NCBI RefSeq assembly: GCF_026810445.1
Contig: NZ_CP113949.1
Location: 2,170,001-2,234,000 of the forward strand
DNA from: Pseudomonas sp. BSw22131
GTDB taxonomy: Bacteria > Pseudomonadota > Gammaproteobacteria > Pseudomonadales > Pseudomonadaceae
Direction: 5' to 3'
Length of the DNA stretch: 64,000 nucleotides
Shown here piece after piece: positions 28,441-35,340 of the stretch. The notes beneath the pieces are model-generated. The model was not told the DNA's origin, made no database searches, and worked only from the letters and a program-made list of their open reading frames with translations. The translations under genes and the position numbers were made by a program. The number at the start of each line of letters is the position of its first letter. Within the stretch, counting starts at the first letter, position 1.

Positions 28441-28708
28441 AAGTTTGTATAAGGCAAGGCCCTTCTTTTCGACGCGCTTCACTGCAGAAGATTAATTGAG
28501 TGTCGGTCGTTAAGGCATGGCATTTCTGGTTTTATCTGCCGTAGCAGTTATAGAAACTATGCCTTGATTTTTCTCTTTTCGAACAACAGCGGCAAACTGT
28601 AAAAGTCCCAGTCGTCTCAGAATTGTGCTTGTTTGCGCCCTATCTCGTGGCTTGAAGCATTAATCGAACAGCAGTGCGTTACCAACATATACAAGAGAGT
28701 TTAATTAA
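28441..28708. other. dcsA-dcsB gap with possible structured leader
   Basis: This 268-base AT-rich gap has no convincing gene. AAGGCAT (28512-28518) pairs with ATGCCTT (28559-28565), and between them CTGC (28536-28539) pairs with GCAG (28544-28547) around a CGTA loop, giving a possible long imperfect hairpin. It could hold a second promoter or leader for dcsB onward. No T-run follows the stem. Confidence 0.35.
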
Positions 28709-29536
28709 ATGATTGACCTTATTGTTTCTCAGGGCCGTGTCGCTGACAAGACGGCACGCACGGTAGTGGGTGCGGTCCGCACGGCGAAAGCATTGGAACA
28801 GCGCTACAGAATCAAGGGCAATGCTGTCGGAAGAGCTGCTCCAGCTGCCACTGACGATTGGCGCGTCAGTCTTCCCCAGGCAAGGGAGAACCTTGTCGAT
28901 TTGGGTGCTGCGGTCTCTGCGAGCATCAAACGGGGAAACCTTACAATCCTGGCCTCTAATACCTGCCCGGCAAGCATCGCCACACTTCCCGTTGTGGCCC
29001 GTGAGTACCCGGACGCTGTAGTGCTCTGGATAGACGCGCACGGTGACTTCAATACGCCGGAAACGACCGATTCCGGCTATCTCGGCGGTATGGTGGTTTC
29101 CGCTGCGTGTGGACTTTGGGACAGTGGTCATGGCGCTGGGCTTCGCCCCGAGCAAGTGATCCTGATCGGAGCAAGAGACATCGATCCAAGCGAACGCGAA
29201 ATGATCAACAGGGCCGGGGTGCGGATCATTCCTCCAGCACAAGTAACGCCGCAAACCGTGTTGAGCGCCATTAACGGCGCGCAGGTCTGGGTGCATATCG
29301 ATTGGGATGTGCTCGAACCGGGCTTCGTGCCCGCCGATTACCAAGTCCCTGACGGTGTGTTCCCGGCGCAACTTCGGGCGCTGTTTGAGGCTATTCCGTT
29401 GTCGCAGATTCTGGGCATTGAATTGGCCGAATTTAACGCTCCTGCCGATGACGCCAGCAGCAACAAGGCGGTTTCAATCATTCTCGATATCGTTGCTCCG
29501 GTCTTCGAAAAGTTGGCGGCCGAGCGCACCATTTAA
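28709..29536 (+). CDS. dcsB: DcsB-like N-omega-hydroxy-L-arginine amidinohydrolase (arginase family)
   Basis: A 275-residue ureohydrolase-fold protein. The arginase metal motifs DAHGDF (residues 110-115) and HIDWDVLEPGF are present. The first motif, normally GGxH, is replaced by SNTCPAS, putting C86 where arginase has its metal-binding histidine; to my recollection the same Cys86 substitution is known for S. lavendulae DcsB. This argues against an ordinary arginase or agmatinase. DcsB splits N-hydroxyarginine (made by DcsA) into L-ornithine and hydroxyurea, the nitrogen-oxygen donor for D-cycloserine. Start ATG 28709; AGAG lies about 10 bases upstream. dcsC follows after 80-100 bases depending on its start. 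Confidence 0.9.
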   Translation: MIDLIVSQGRVADKTARTVVGAVRTAKALEQRYRIKGNAVGRAAPAATDDWRVSLPQARENLVDLGAAVSASIKRGNLTILASNTCPASIATLPVVAREYPDAVVLWIDAHGDFNTPETTDSGYLGGMVVSAACGLWDSGHGAGLRPEQVILIGARDIDPSEREMINRAGVRIIPPAQVTPQTVLSAINGAQVWVHIDWDVLEPGFVPADYQVPDGVFPAQLRALFEAIPLSQILGIELAEFNAPADDASSNKAVSIILDIVAPVFEKLAAERTI

Positions 29537-29614
29537 GAGAGAAGGCTTCGCGTGGCGGGCGCAGGACTGACGTGGGCGTAGCCTCTTGGGTCAGCTAAAC
29601 CGGAACAGCCACAG

Positions 29615-30496
29615 TTGTTTGCTCAAACAGGAGTAAGAGCTATCAAACATTCATCCACCCTACATGTCAGCAAAATGCACGGCGCTGGCAATGACATGAT
29701 TGTGTTGGACTTACGCGATGCACAACCGCCCTCTGCAGAACTGTGTCGCGCACTGGCCGACCGCCATACCGGCGTTGGCGGCGACATGATTCTCGGCGTC
29801 AAAGCACCACGCAGCGCACATGCTGTCGCTTCTTATGAGATATGGACGGCGGATGGCTCCCCATCCCAACAATGCGGTAACGGCGCACGGTGTATTGCAG
29901 CCTGGGTCCTTCGCGCTGGCTTGGCGCAGGGTCCACGCTTTGTGCTTGATAGCCCTAGCGGCACGCACGAGGTAGAGGTGCTTGACGAACGATCCTTCCG
30001 GATCGCTATGGGCGTACCGCAGTTCGCACCAGACCGGATTCCCCTGGTCGGCTTTGATAGCGAACAGGACCAGTATGAAGCTGAGCTCGGGGATGGATTG
30101 AGGGCTCGTTTTGCAGCTGTTTCAACGGGCAATCCACATGCAGTCATCGAAGTAGACGATATAGCCCTCGCTCCCGTTGCTCAACTCGGTCAGGCCTTAC
30201 AGAAATCAGATTTCTTTCTGCCCACAGTCAATGTCGGCTTCACTGAAATCGTATCCCGCGACCGTATCAATTTACGCGTTTACGAATTCGGCGCTGGCGA
30301 GACTCTGGCTTGCGGCAGCGGTGCTTGTGCTGCAGCGGCGGTCTTGATGCGCCTGGGTCGTATTAACCGCAGTGTCTCAGTTGCTCTGCCCGGCGGCGAG
30401 CTCCAAATCAATTGGCCAGGCGCCACTGAACAAATCACCTTGGCTGGCCCTGCTACTTTTGTCTTTGAAGGAGAATTCTCATATGCCTCTCTATGA
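29615..30496 (+). CDS. dcsC: DcsC-like O-ureidoserine racemase (diaminopimelate epimerase fold)
   Basis: A cofactor-free racemase of the DapF fold, 293 residues counted from TTG 29615. Both catalytic cysteines are present: C87 in SQQCGNGARC and C233 in LACGSGACA. In D-cycloserine synthesis this enzyme converts O-ureido-L-serine to the D form. No ATG or GTG lies between an upstream stop and the conserved KMHGAGNDM. The best ribosome-binding site, AGGAG at 29629-29633, sits 8 bases before an in-frame ATC (29642), followed by KHSSTLHVSKMHG; that is where relatives would start. The start is therefore uncertain: TTG 29615, or an unusual ATC. The end overlaps dcsD by 14 bases. Confidence 0.88.
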   Translation: MFAQTGVRAIKHSSTLHVSKMHGAGNDMIVLDLRDAQPPSAELCRALADRHTGVGGDMILGVKAPRSAHAVASYEIWTADGSPSQQCGNGARCIAAWVLRAGLAQGPRFVLDSPSGTHEVEVLDERSFRIAMGVPQFAPDRIPLVGFDSEQDQYEAELGDGLRARFAAVSTGNPHAVIEVDDIALAPVAQLGQALQKSDFFLPTVNVGFTEIVSRDRINLRVYEFGAGETLACGSGACAAAAVLMRLGRINRSVSVALPGGELQINWPGATEQITLAGPATFVFEGEFSYASL

Positions 30497-31460
30497 CAGC
30501 ATTCTTGAAACGATCGGCCGCACGCCTATCGTCAAACTGCACCGTCTGGCACCAAAGCATGTAACCGTTTACGTGAAGGTCGAGTCGTTCAATCCCGGCG
30601 GTTCAGTGAAAGACCGCCTCGCGCTCTCCGTTGTGCTTGACGCCGAGGCGAAAGGGTTGCTGAAGCCCGGCGACACGATCGCCGAATGCACATCCGGCAA
30701 CGTCGGCATCGCACTAGCGATGGTGGCTGCAGCGCGTGGCTATAAATTCGTCGCCGTGATGTCCGATGCTTACTCGTTGGAACGGCGCAAGCTGATACGT
30801 GCCTACGGCGGCAAGGTGATCCTCTTTCCTGGCGCCCTGGGCAGTAGCGGCGGTAATCGCATAGCGGATGATCTGGCCAGAAAACATGGCTGGTTCCGCG
30901 CCAATCAGTTCGAGAACCCAGCTAACCCGGCCTACCACCGCGAAACGACAGCTGCAGAAATCCTCAGCGATTTTGCCGGCAAACGATTGAACTACTTCGT
31001 TACCGGTTTCGGTACAAGCGGCACTCTGACGGGCGTCGGCCAGATGTTGAAACTCGCGCGACCTGAAGTGCGGATCATCGCTGCCGAACCTGCAAATGCG
31101 GCGCTGCTGTCTGGCCAGCCGTGGAATCTGCACAGAATTCAAGGCTGGGCTCCTGACTTTGTACCTGGCGTGCTCGATCAAAGTGTGATCGACGAACTGG
31201 TGCCTATTGACGAAGTGCTGGGTCGAGATACCGCGCTCCGTCTGGCCGCTGAAGAAGGGATATTCGCAGGCATTTCTGCCGGCGCTACTTTGGCGACCGC
31301 GCTAAAGGTCGCAGAAAGCGCGCCAAAGGGTTCGGTATTGCTCGCCATGCTGCCTGACACCGGGGAACGCTACCTGTCCACTTTCTTGCTGGAAGGCATG
31401 AATGAAGGCTCCGACGATGAATGGCTTGCTTCGCTGGACGATGCGCCTTGCTTCGCATGA
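30483..31460 (+). CDS. dcsD: DcsD-like O-ureido-L-serine synthase (cysteine synthase family)
   Basis: A 325-residue fold-type II PLP enzyme. K43 in FNPGGSVKDRLA binds PLP; TSGNVGIALA is the substrate-carboxylate loop, GTSGTLTG the phosphate loop, and GISAGATLATAL a C-terminal motif. In D-cycloserine synthesis it replaces the acetyl group of O-acetyl-L-serine with hydroxyurea, giving O-ureido-L-serine. It could also act as a cysteine synthase, but its position between DcsC- and DcsE-like genes argues for the pathway role. ATG 30483 lies inside the end of dcsC (14-base overlap), with AAGGAG 9 bases upstream, so translation is coupled. Confidence 0.9.
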   Translation: MPLYDSILETIGRTPIVKLHRLAPKHVTVYVKVESFNPGGSVKDRLALSVVLDAEAKGLLKPGDTIAECTSGNVGIALAMVAAARGYKFVAVMSDAYSLERRKLIRAYGGKVILFPGALGSSGGNRIADDLARKHGWFRANQFENPANPAYHRETTAAEILSDFAGKRLNYFVTGFGTSGTLTGVGQMLKLARPEVRIIAAEPANAALLSGQPWNLHRIQGWAPDFVPGVLDQSVIDELVPIDEVLGRDTALRLAAEEGIFAGISAGATLATALKVAESAPKGSVLLAMLPDTGERYLSTFLLEGMNEGSDDEWLASLDDAPCFA

Positions 31461-31554
31461 ATCTGAAACATTCTCCCCCGGAATGCGCAAGCAACGATGT
31501 CGTTGCGCATTCTCTTAGCTTGCAAGAAAGCCATTGCACAATGGGAGTAGGTGT

Positions 31555-32679
31555 ATGAGGGAATTCATCCCCCTTTCAACGCGTTTCATCGACCTGCCCG
31601 CTGGCTTCGAGATGAAACGCGGCGGTGTGCTACACGGTGCGCGCATCGCCTATGAAGTGTTCGGGCAGTTAAATGCCGCACGCGATAACGTCATCCTGAT
31701 CCTTACAGGTCTTTCACCCGATGCGCACGCCGCCACGCATGCTGACGACCCCACCCCGGGCTGGTGGGATGACATGTTGGGGCCGGGCAAGCCCATCGAC
31801 ACCCATCGCTGGCATGTGATTTGTGTCAATTCGCTGGGCAGTTGCAAGGGCTCAACCGGGCCAGCCTCGGTTGATCCAAATACCGGCGAGCCGTATCGGC
31901 TGGAGTTTCCGGAGCTGTCTATAGAAGACATCGCCGATGCTGCGGTCTTCGCGGTGCGGACGTTGGGTTTTGAGCGACTGGCCTGTGTGATCGGCGCGTC
32001 CATGGGTGGAATGAGCGCCCTGGCCCTGTTGGCCAGGCATCCTGATTTGGCACGCAGCCATATCAATATTTCCGGAGCGGTGCATTCGCTACCATTTTCG
32101 ATCGCCATCCGCTCGCTGCAACGCGAAGCCATCAGGTTTGATCCGGATTGGAACCAAGGCCAATACTGCGAGGAGCATTATCCGCAACGTGGCATGGTCA
32201 CGGCACGCAAACTCGGCGTCATCACCTATCGTTCGGCACTGGAGTGGAACACTCGTTTCGGCCGCGCGTGTATGGACTCGGATCGTCGCCTTGATGAGGA
32301 ACCGTTCGGGCCTGAATTCGAGGTGGAAAGCTACCTGGAGTGCCATGCCCACCGCTTCTTCAGGTCTTTCGACCCCAACAGCTATCTCTACCTGAGTCGC
32401 TGCATAGACTGGTTTGATCTTGGCGAATCCTGCGGTAGCAACGCTGACGAGGCGTTGTCCCGGTTGCGCATCGAAAAGGCGCTGGTGATCGGCGTGCAGA
32501 CAGACATCCTGTTCCCGTTACAGCAACAGCGACAAATTGCCGATGGCTTGCGTGCCGGCGGTGCAGATGCGCAGTTTCTTTCGTTGGAGTCGCCAGAGGG
32601 ACACGACGCATTCCTGGTTGATACCGGCCGCTTTGGTCCGCCAGTGGCAAGTTTCCTGTCGGCGTTACAGCCTGCTTGA
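31555..32679 (+). CDS. dcsE: DcsE-like L-serine O-acetyltransferase (MetX/alpha-beta hydrolase family)
   Basis: A 374-residue acyltransferase of the homoserine O-acetyltransferase (MetX) fold. The nucleophile is S149 in GASMGGMSAL; the triad aspartate is in GVQTDILFP and the histidine in PEGHDAFLVD. LTGLSPDAHAA and NSLGSCKGSTGPAS are family motifs near the oxyanion hole. In the D-cycloserine pathway DcsE acetylates L-serine to O-acetyl-L-serine for DcsD. ATG 31555 has GGAG 8 bases upstream. It follows dcsD after 94 bases with no terminator seen. Serine rather than homoserine specificity is inferred from context. Confidence 0.88.
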   Translation: MREFIPLSTRFIDLPAGFEMKRGGVLHGARIAYEVFGQLNAARDNVILILTGLSPDAHAATHADDPTPGWWDDMLGPGKPIDTHRWHVICVNSLGSCKGSTGPASVDPNTGEPYRLEFPELSIEDIADAAVFAVRTLGFERLACVIGASMGGMSALALLARHPDLARSHINISGAVHSLPFSIAIRSLQREAIRFDPDWNQGQYCEEHYPQRGMVTARKLGVITYRSALEWNTRFGRACMDSDRRLDEEPFGPEFEVESYLECHAHRFFRSFDPNSYLYLSRCIDWFDLGESCGSNADEALSRLRIEKALVIGVQTDILFPLQQQRQIADGLRAGGADAQFLSLESPEGHDAFLVDTGRFGPPVASFLSALQPA

Positions 32680-32728
32680 TGAGCCCTGTGCCAGCCCTTC
32701 TTTTCACTTTCACGATAGAGCAAAAGAC

Positions 32729-33475
32729 TTGTCCACACATCCTTTGAAAATAGCCCTCGTCACTGGCGCCAATCGTGGCATCGGATACGACATTGCGCGT
32801 CAGCTTGCCGAGAATGGTGTCAGCGTGTTGCTCACCGGCCGCAACCATAAGGCCGCAGTCGAAGCCGCGAGGAGACTGCAAGATACCGGTCTCGATGTTC
32901 AAGCCCTTGCTCTCGATGTAACGCAGTCGGACAGCATCGCTGCGGCTGCCGCGCACGTTGCTGCCAAATACGGACGCTTGGACATCCTGATCAACAATGC
33001 CGCTATCCGCATTGAGCAATATGGAAAACAACCATCGGAGCAACCGCTGCAACAATGGCGGGAAACATTCGACACCAATCTTTTTGGCGTCGTCGAGGTG
33101 AGCATTGCTTTTCTGCCGCTGATTCGGAAGGCGAAGGCAGGACGTATCGTCAATGTCTCGAGCCTGCTCGCGTCGTTGAGTACACACAGCAATCCGGACT
33201 CGTATGCCTACAGTCCCATGTTCAAATCGCTCCCGGCTTACAGCGCCTCCAAGAGCGCAGTTAACTCCTGGACCGTGCACTTGGCTTACGAATTACGCGA
33301 TACACCGGTCAAGGTCAACGCCGTGCATCCTGGCTACACCAAGACTGACATGAACGAAGGTGAAGGCGACCTTGATATCCCGACCGGCGCCAAAACAAGC
33401 GTCAGGATGGCCCTGTTAGATGATGATGGCCCAACTGGCTCTTACGTTCACATGGGAGACACCGTGCCTTGGTGA
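32729..33475 (+). CDS. SDR-family oxidoreductase inside the dcs block
   Basis: A 248-residue short-chain dehydrogenase close to the carbonyl-reductase subgroup. Seen: the cofactor loop TGANRGIGYDIA, NNAAIR, catalytic serine in NVSSLLASLS and YSASK (tyrosine and lysine). Position: between dcsE and dcsG on the same strand. No oxidation or reduction is needed in the known D-cycloserine route, so its role is unknown: a side reaction, a modified product, or detoxification. The only start matching the SDR N-terminus is TTG 32729 (STHPLKIALVTG), with AGAG about 8 bases ahead. Confidence 0.8.
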   Translation: MSTHPLKIALVTGANRGIGYDIARQLAENGVSVLLTGRNHKAAVEAARRLQDTGLDVQALALDVTQSDSIAAAAAHVAAKYGRLDILINNAAIRIEQYGKQPSEQPLQQWRETFDTNLFGVVEVSIAFLPLIRKAKAGRIVNVSSLLASLSTHSNPDSYAYSPMFKSLPAYSASKSAVNSWTVHLAYELRDTPVKVNAVHPGYTKTDMNEGEGDLDIPTGAKTSVRMALLDDDGPTGSYVHMGDTVPW

Positions 33476-33601
33476 TCATGCTTTCGCGATTGATTGGTGT
33501 TGCATCCTTTTTTACGTCCAGTCATTGAACACTGAAAACATGGAACACCTGCGCCTTAGATCGACAAAACGTCTAACCCTATTCGATATTGGATTCGCTA
33601 T

Positions 33602-34501
33602 ATGATCAGCCTTGCCTTGGTTACCGATGAAGCCAGTCTTCCAATTGATTACGACATGCCACTGTTGCTTGATGCCTGCCAGGCGATCGGCTTTAGAGCC
33701 GAGGTCTGTATCTGGGAAAACCCCGACATTGACTGGTCTCGTTTTGATGCAGTTCTATTGCGCTCACCCTGGAACTGCATTGAGCAACTGCCCGAGTTCC
33801 TTGCCTGGTGCGAGCGTGTAGCTGCCGACACCCACTTGTTTAATCCCGTCTCGGTTGCGCGCTGGGGACTCGACAAACTTTATCTGGCTGATATTGCTGC
33901 ACGCGGTGTGCCCATTATCCCGAGCCAGTTTGTTGAACCGGGCGTAGATCCTGCGTTGGCGCTCAAGGCTTTTCTAGCGGCGTATCCCGAAACCAGCGAA
34001 ATTGTAGTTAAGCCCACAGTGGGTTCTTATTCGAGAGGTGTTCAGCGTTACACCCGGCCGCGGGAAGCTGAAGCTGCTGAACATATCGCCCAACTGCTCG
34101 GTAAGGGCTGCCACGTGATACTGCAACCCTATATCGACTCAATTGATCGAGACGGCGAAACCGACCTGATCTATTTCGACAATGTCTACAGTCATGCCAT
34201 CCGTAAGAGCGCAATGCTTATGCCGGACGGTACAGTGAATGTCCCCACGCTCGAGTTCCGCAAAGCACGAACGGCTGACGAAGAAGAGCGCGCCGTGGCT
34301 TTAGCTGCGCTCAACGCAGCGGCATCACATTTAGGCCTTGAGAAACCGCTGCTGTACGGACGGGTCGATCTGATTCGCGACGTTCACGGCAATCCAATGG
34401 TGATGGAAATGGAGATTTGTGAACCCTCGTTGAATCTGCCGTTCGGTGAAGGCAGTGCATTGCGATTTGCGCAGGCGCTGAAGGAACGGTTGCTGGGTTA
34501 A
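33602..34501 (+). CDS. dcsG: DcsG-like D-cycloserine synthetase (ATP-grasp cyclo-ligase)
   Basis: A 299-residue ATP-grasp enzyme. The N-terminal domain includes LVTDEASLPIDYDMPLLLDA and LLRSPWNCIEQLPEFLAW. The central ATP-binding region includes EIVVKPTVGSYSRGVQRY and CHVILQPYIDSIDRDGETDL. The C-terminal metal/phosphate site is GRVDLIRDVHGNPMVMEMEI. To my knowledge S. lavendulae DcsG has about the same length. It closes O-ureido-D-serine to D-cycloserine with ATP hydrolysis, the last step. ATG 33602; the ribosome-binding site is weak. A 126-base gap without features separates it from the SDR. It is the last gene before the right island repeat. Confidence 0.9.
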   Translation: MISLALVTDEASLPIDYDMPLLLDACQAIGFRAEVCIWENPDIDWSRFDAVLLRSPWNCIEQLPEFLAWCERVAADTHLFNPVSVARWGLDKLYLADIAARGVPIIPSQFVEPGVDPALALKAFLAAYPETSEIVVKPTVGSYSRGVQRYTRPREAEAAEHIAQLLGKGCHVILQPYIDSIDRDGETDLIYFDNVYSHAIRKSAMLMPDGTVNVPTLEFRKARTADEEERAVALAALNAAASHLGLEKPLLYGRVDLIRDVHGNPMVMEMEICEPSLNLPFGEGSALRFAQALKERLLG

Positions 34502-34803
34502 CCAGAAATTAGAGGGGATTACCGGTCCGGGCATATCGAGAAAGCTGCCAACGATGCTTTGCTCGTGCGCGCCTACAGGATTTTCGGCGTGTTCGGGGTG
34601 TTGGCTATGTGGCGTTCCGGGGATTTGATTCTGCCCGGAGGGCGTGGGAGGCCAGCTTGCTGACGATCTGCCGGGCACCGGCAGCAAAATCTGTGCATGC
34701 GGTGTTTCAGGCCCAACCGAGGCTTCCGGTTTCAGGGCTGCTGCGCAGCCCATCGCGGCCTCGCGTTGCTCGTGCGCGCCTACAGGTTGCGGCGGTTTCG
34801 GGT
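34502..34803. repeat. Right island boundary and composite REP region
   Basis: The island's right direct repeat TGCTCGTGCGCGCCTACA plus GGATT lies at 34560-34582. A composite element follows: GATTCTGCCCGGAGGGCGTG (34624-34643), CTGACGATCTGCCGGGC (about 34661), and a REP core within 34731-34784 that matches 24911-24964 at 53 of 54 positions. No gene is present in these 302 bases. Confidence 0.8.
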
Positions 34804-35139
34804 TCAGGCAAAGGAGTTGTGGGTGTCTGCCTGCTCGGCCGGGTAAAACTCGCCTTCCATTTCCAGCTCAGCCAGCCTTGCCCTGACAGCTTGTTCTATC
34901 TCCATCACGTTCGCAGGAGCGTCGATGTCGTCCGGCACCAGCCACACGCGGCTCACGTTTTGTCCGTGGGTGCCTTCGCTGAGCATATCGTGGGTAAACA
35001 ACTGATTGGCGCGCCACAGGCAGAGCTGATCTTCGCTTGGACCGTGCTCCGAGAGGGACGCTGCGGACGACAACCAGATTTCGTTGAAGGTCTTGAGGTC
35101 GGCGTCGGCCAGTTCTTTCAGGGATATCAGGGTTTTCAT
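34804..35139 (-). CDS. Small conserved hypothetical protein
   Basis: A 111-residue soluble protein, mostly helical in appearance and rich in Glu, Asp, Ala and Leu, with no signal peptide, membrane segment or cysteine pair. I do not recognise the family. Codon use looks like normal high-GC Pseudomonas, unlike the adjacent island, and AGGAACC lies just ahead of the ATG at 35139, so it is likely real. It marks the return to core chromosome right of the dcs island. No operon partner: the nucleoside hydrolase gene ends 201 bases upstream on the same strand. Confidence 0.6.
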   Translation of the reverse strand: MKTLISLKELADADLKTFNEIWLSSAASLSEHGPSEDQLCLWRANQLFTHDMLSEGTHGQNVSRVWLVPDDIDAPANVMEIEQAVRARLAELEMEGEFYPAEQADTHNSFA

Positions 35140-35249
35140 GACGGTTCCTTGTGAGCGGGTATAAGACTCTGACGCACAGCGGTACGCAGGCGTTCCCGCT
35201 AACAGAGGTTAGAAGATGAAATCGAAAGGACGAGACCTATTGCATGAAC

Positions 35250-35279
35250 GGCAGCCGTCCCGTTGACGGGACGGCTGCC
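35250..35279. terminator. Strong 14-bp hairpin downstream of the nucleoside hydrolase gene
   Basis: The arms 35250-35263 (GGCAGCCGTCCCGT) and 35266-35279 are perfectly complementary around a 2-base centre. It lies 61 bases past the stop of the leftward nic-linked operon. No T-run follows on the transcribed strand, so it may be a hairpin barrier or Rho-assisted end rather than a canonical terminator. Confidence 0.5.
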
Positions 35280-35340
35280 AGATTGAATTCAGAAAGGGAA
35301 GGTCGCAGACACCTTTGCATTCGCAGGGCCGGGGCCGTTG

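Noticed and set aside
29615-32679. Housekeeping dapF, cysM and metX genes grouped by chance
   Set aside because: Their order with a YqcI/YcgG protein, a Cys86 arginase-fold enzyme and an ATP-grasp ligase fits the dcs pathway far better than unrelated housekeeping roles.
24848-34803. Integrative element with integrase or tRNA attachment site
   Set aside because: No integrase, transposase or tRNA gene lies at either boundary; only REP-type direct repeats are seen.
35250-35279. Canonical Rho-independent terminator
   Set aside because: The stem is strong, but neither strand has a T-run after it, so only a hairpin is claimed.
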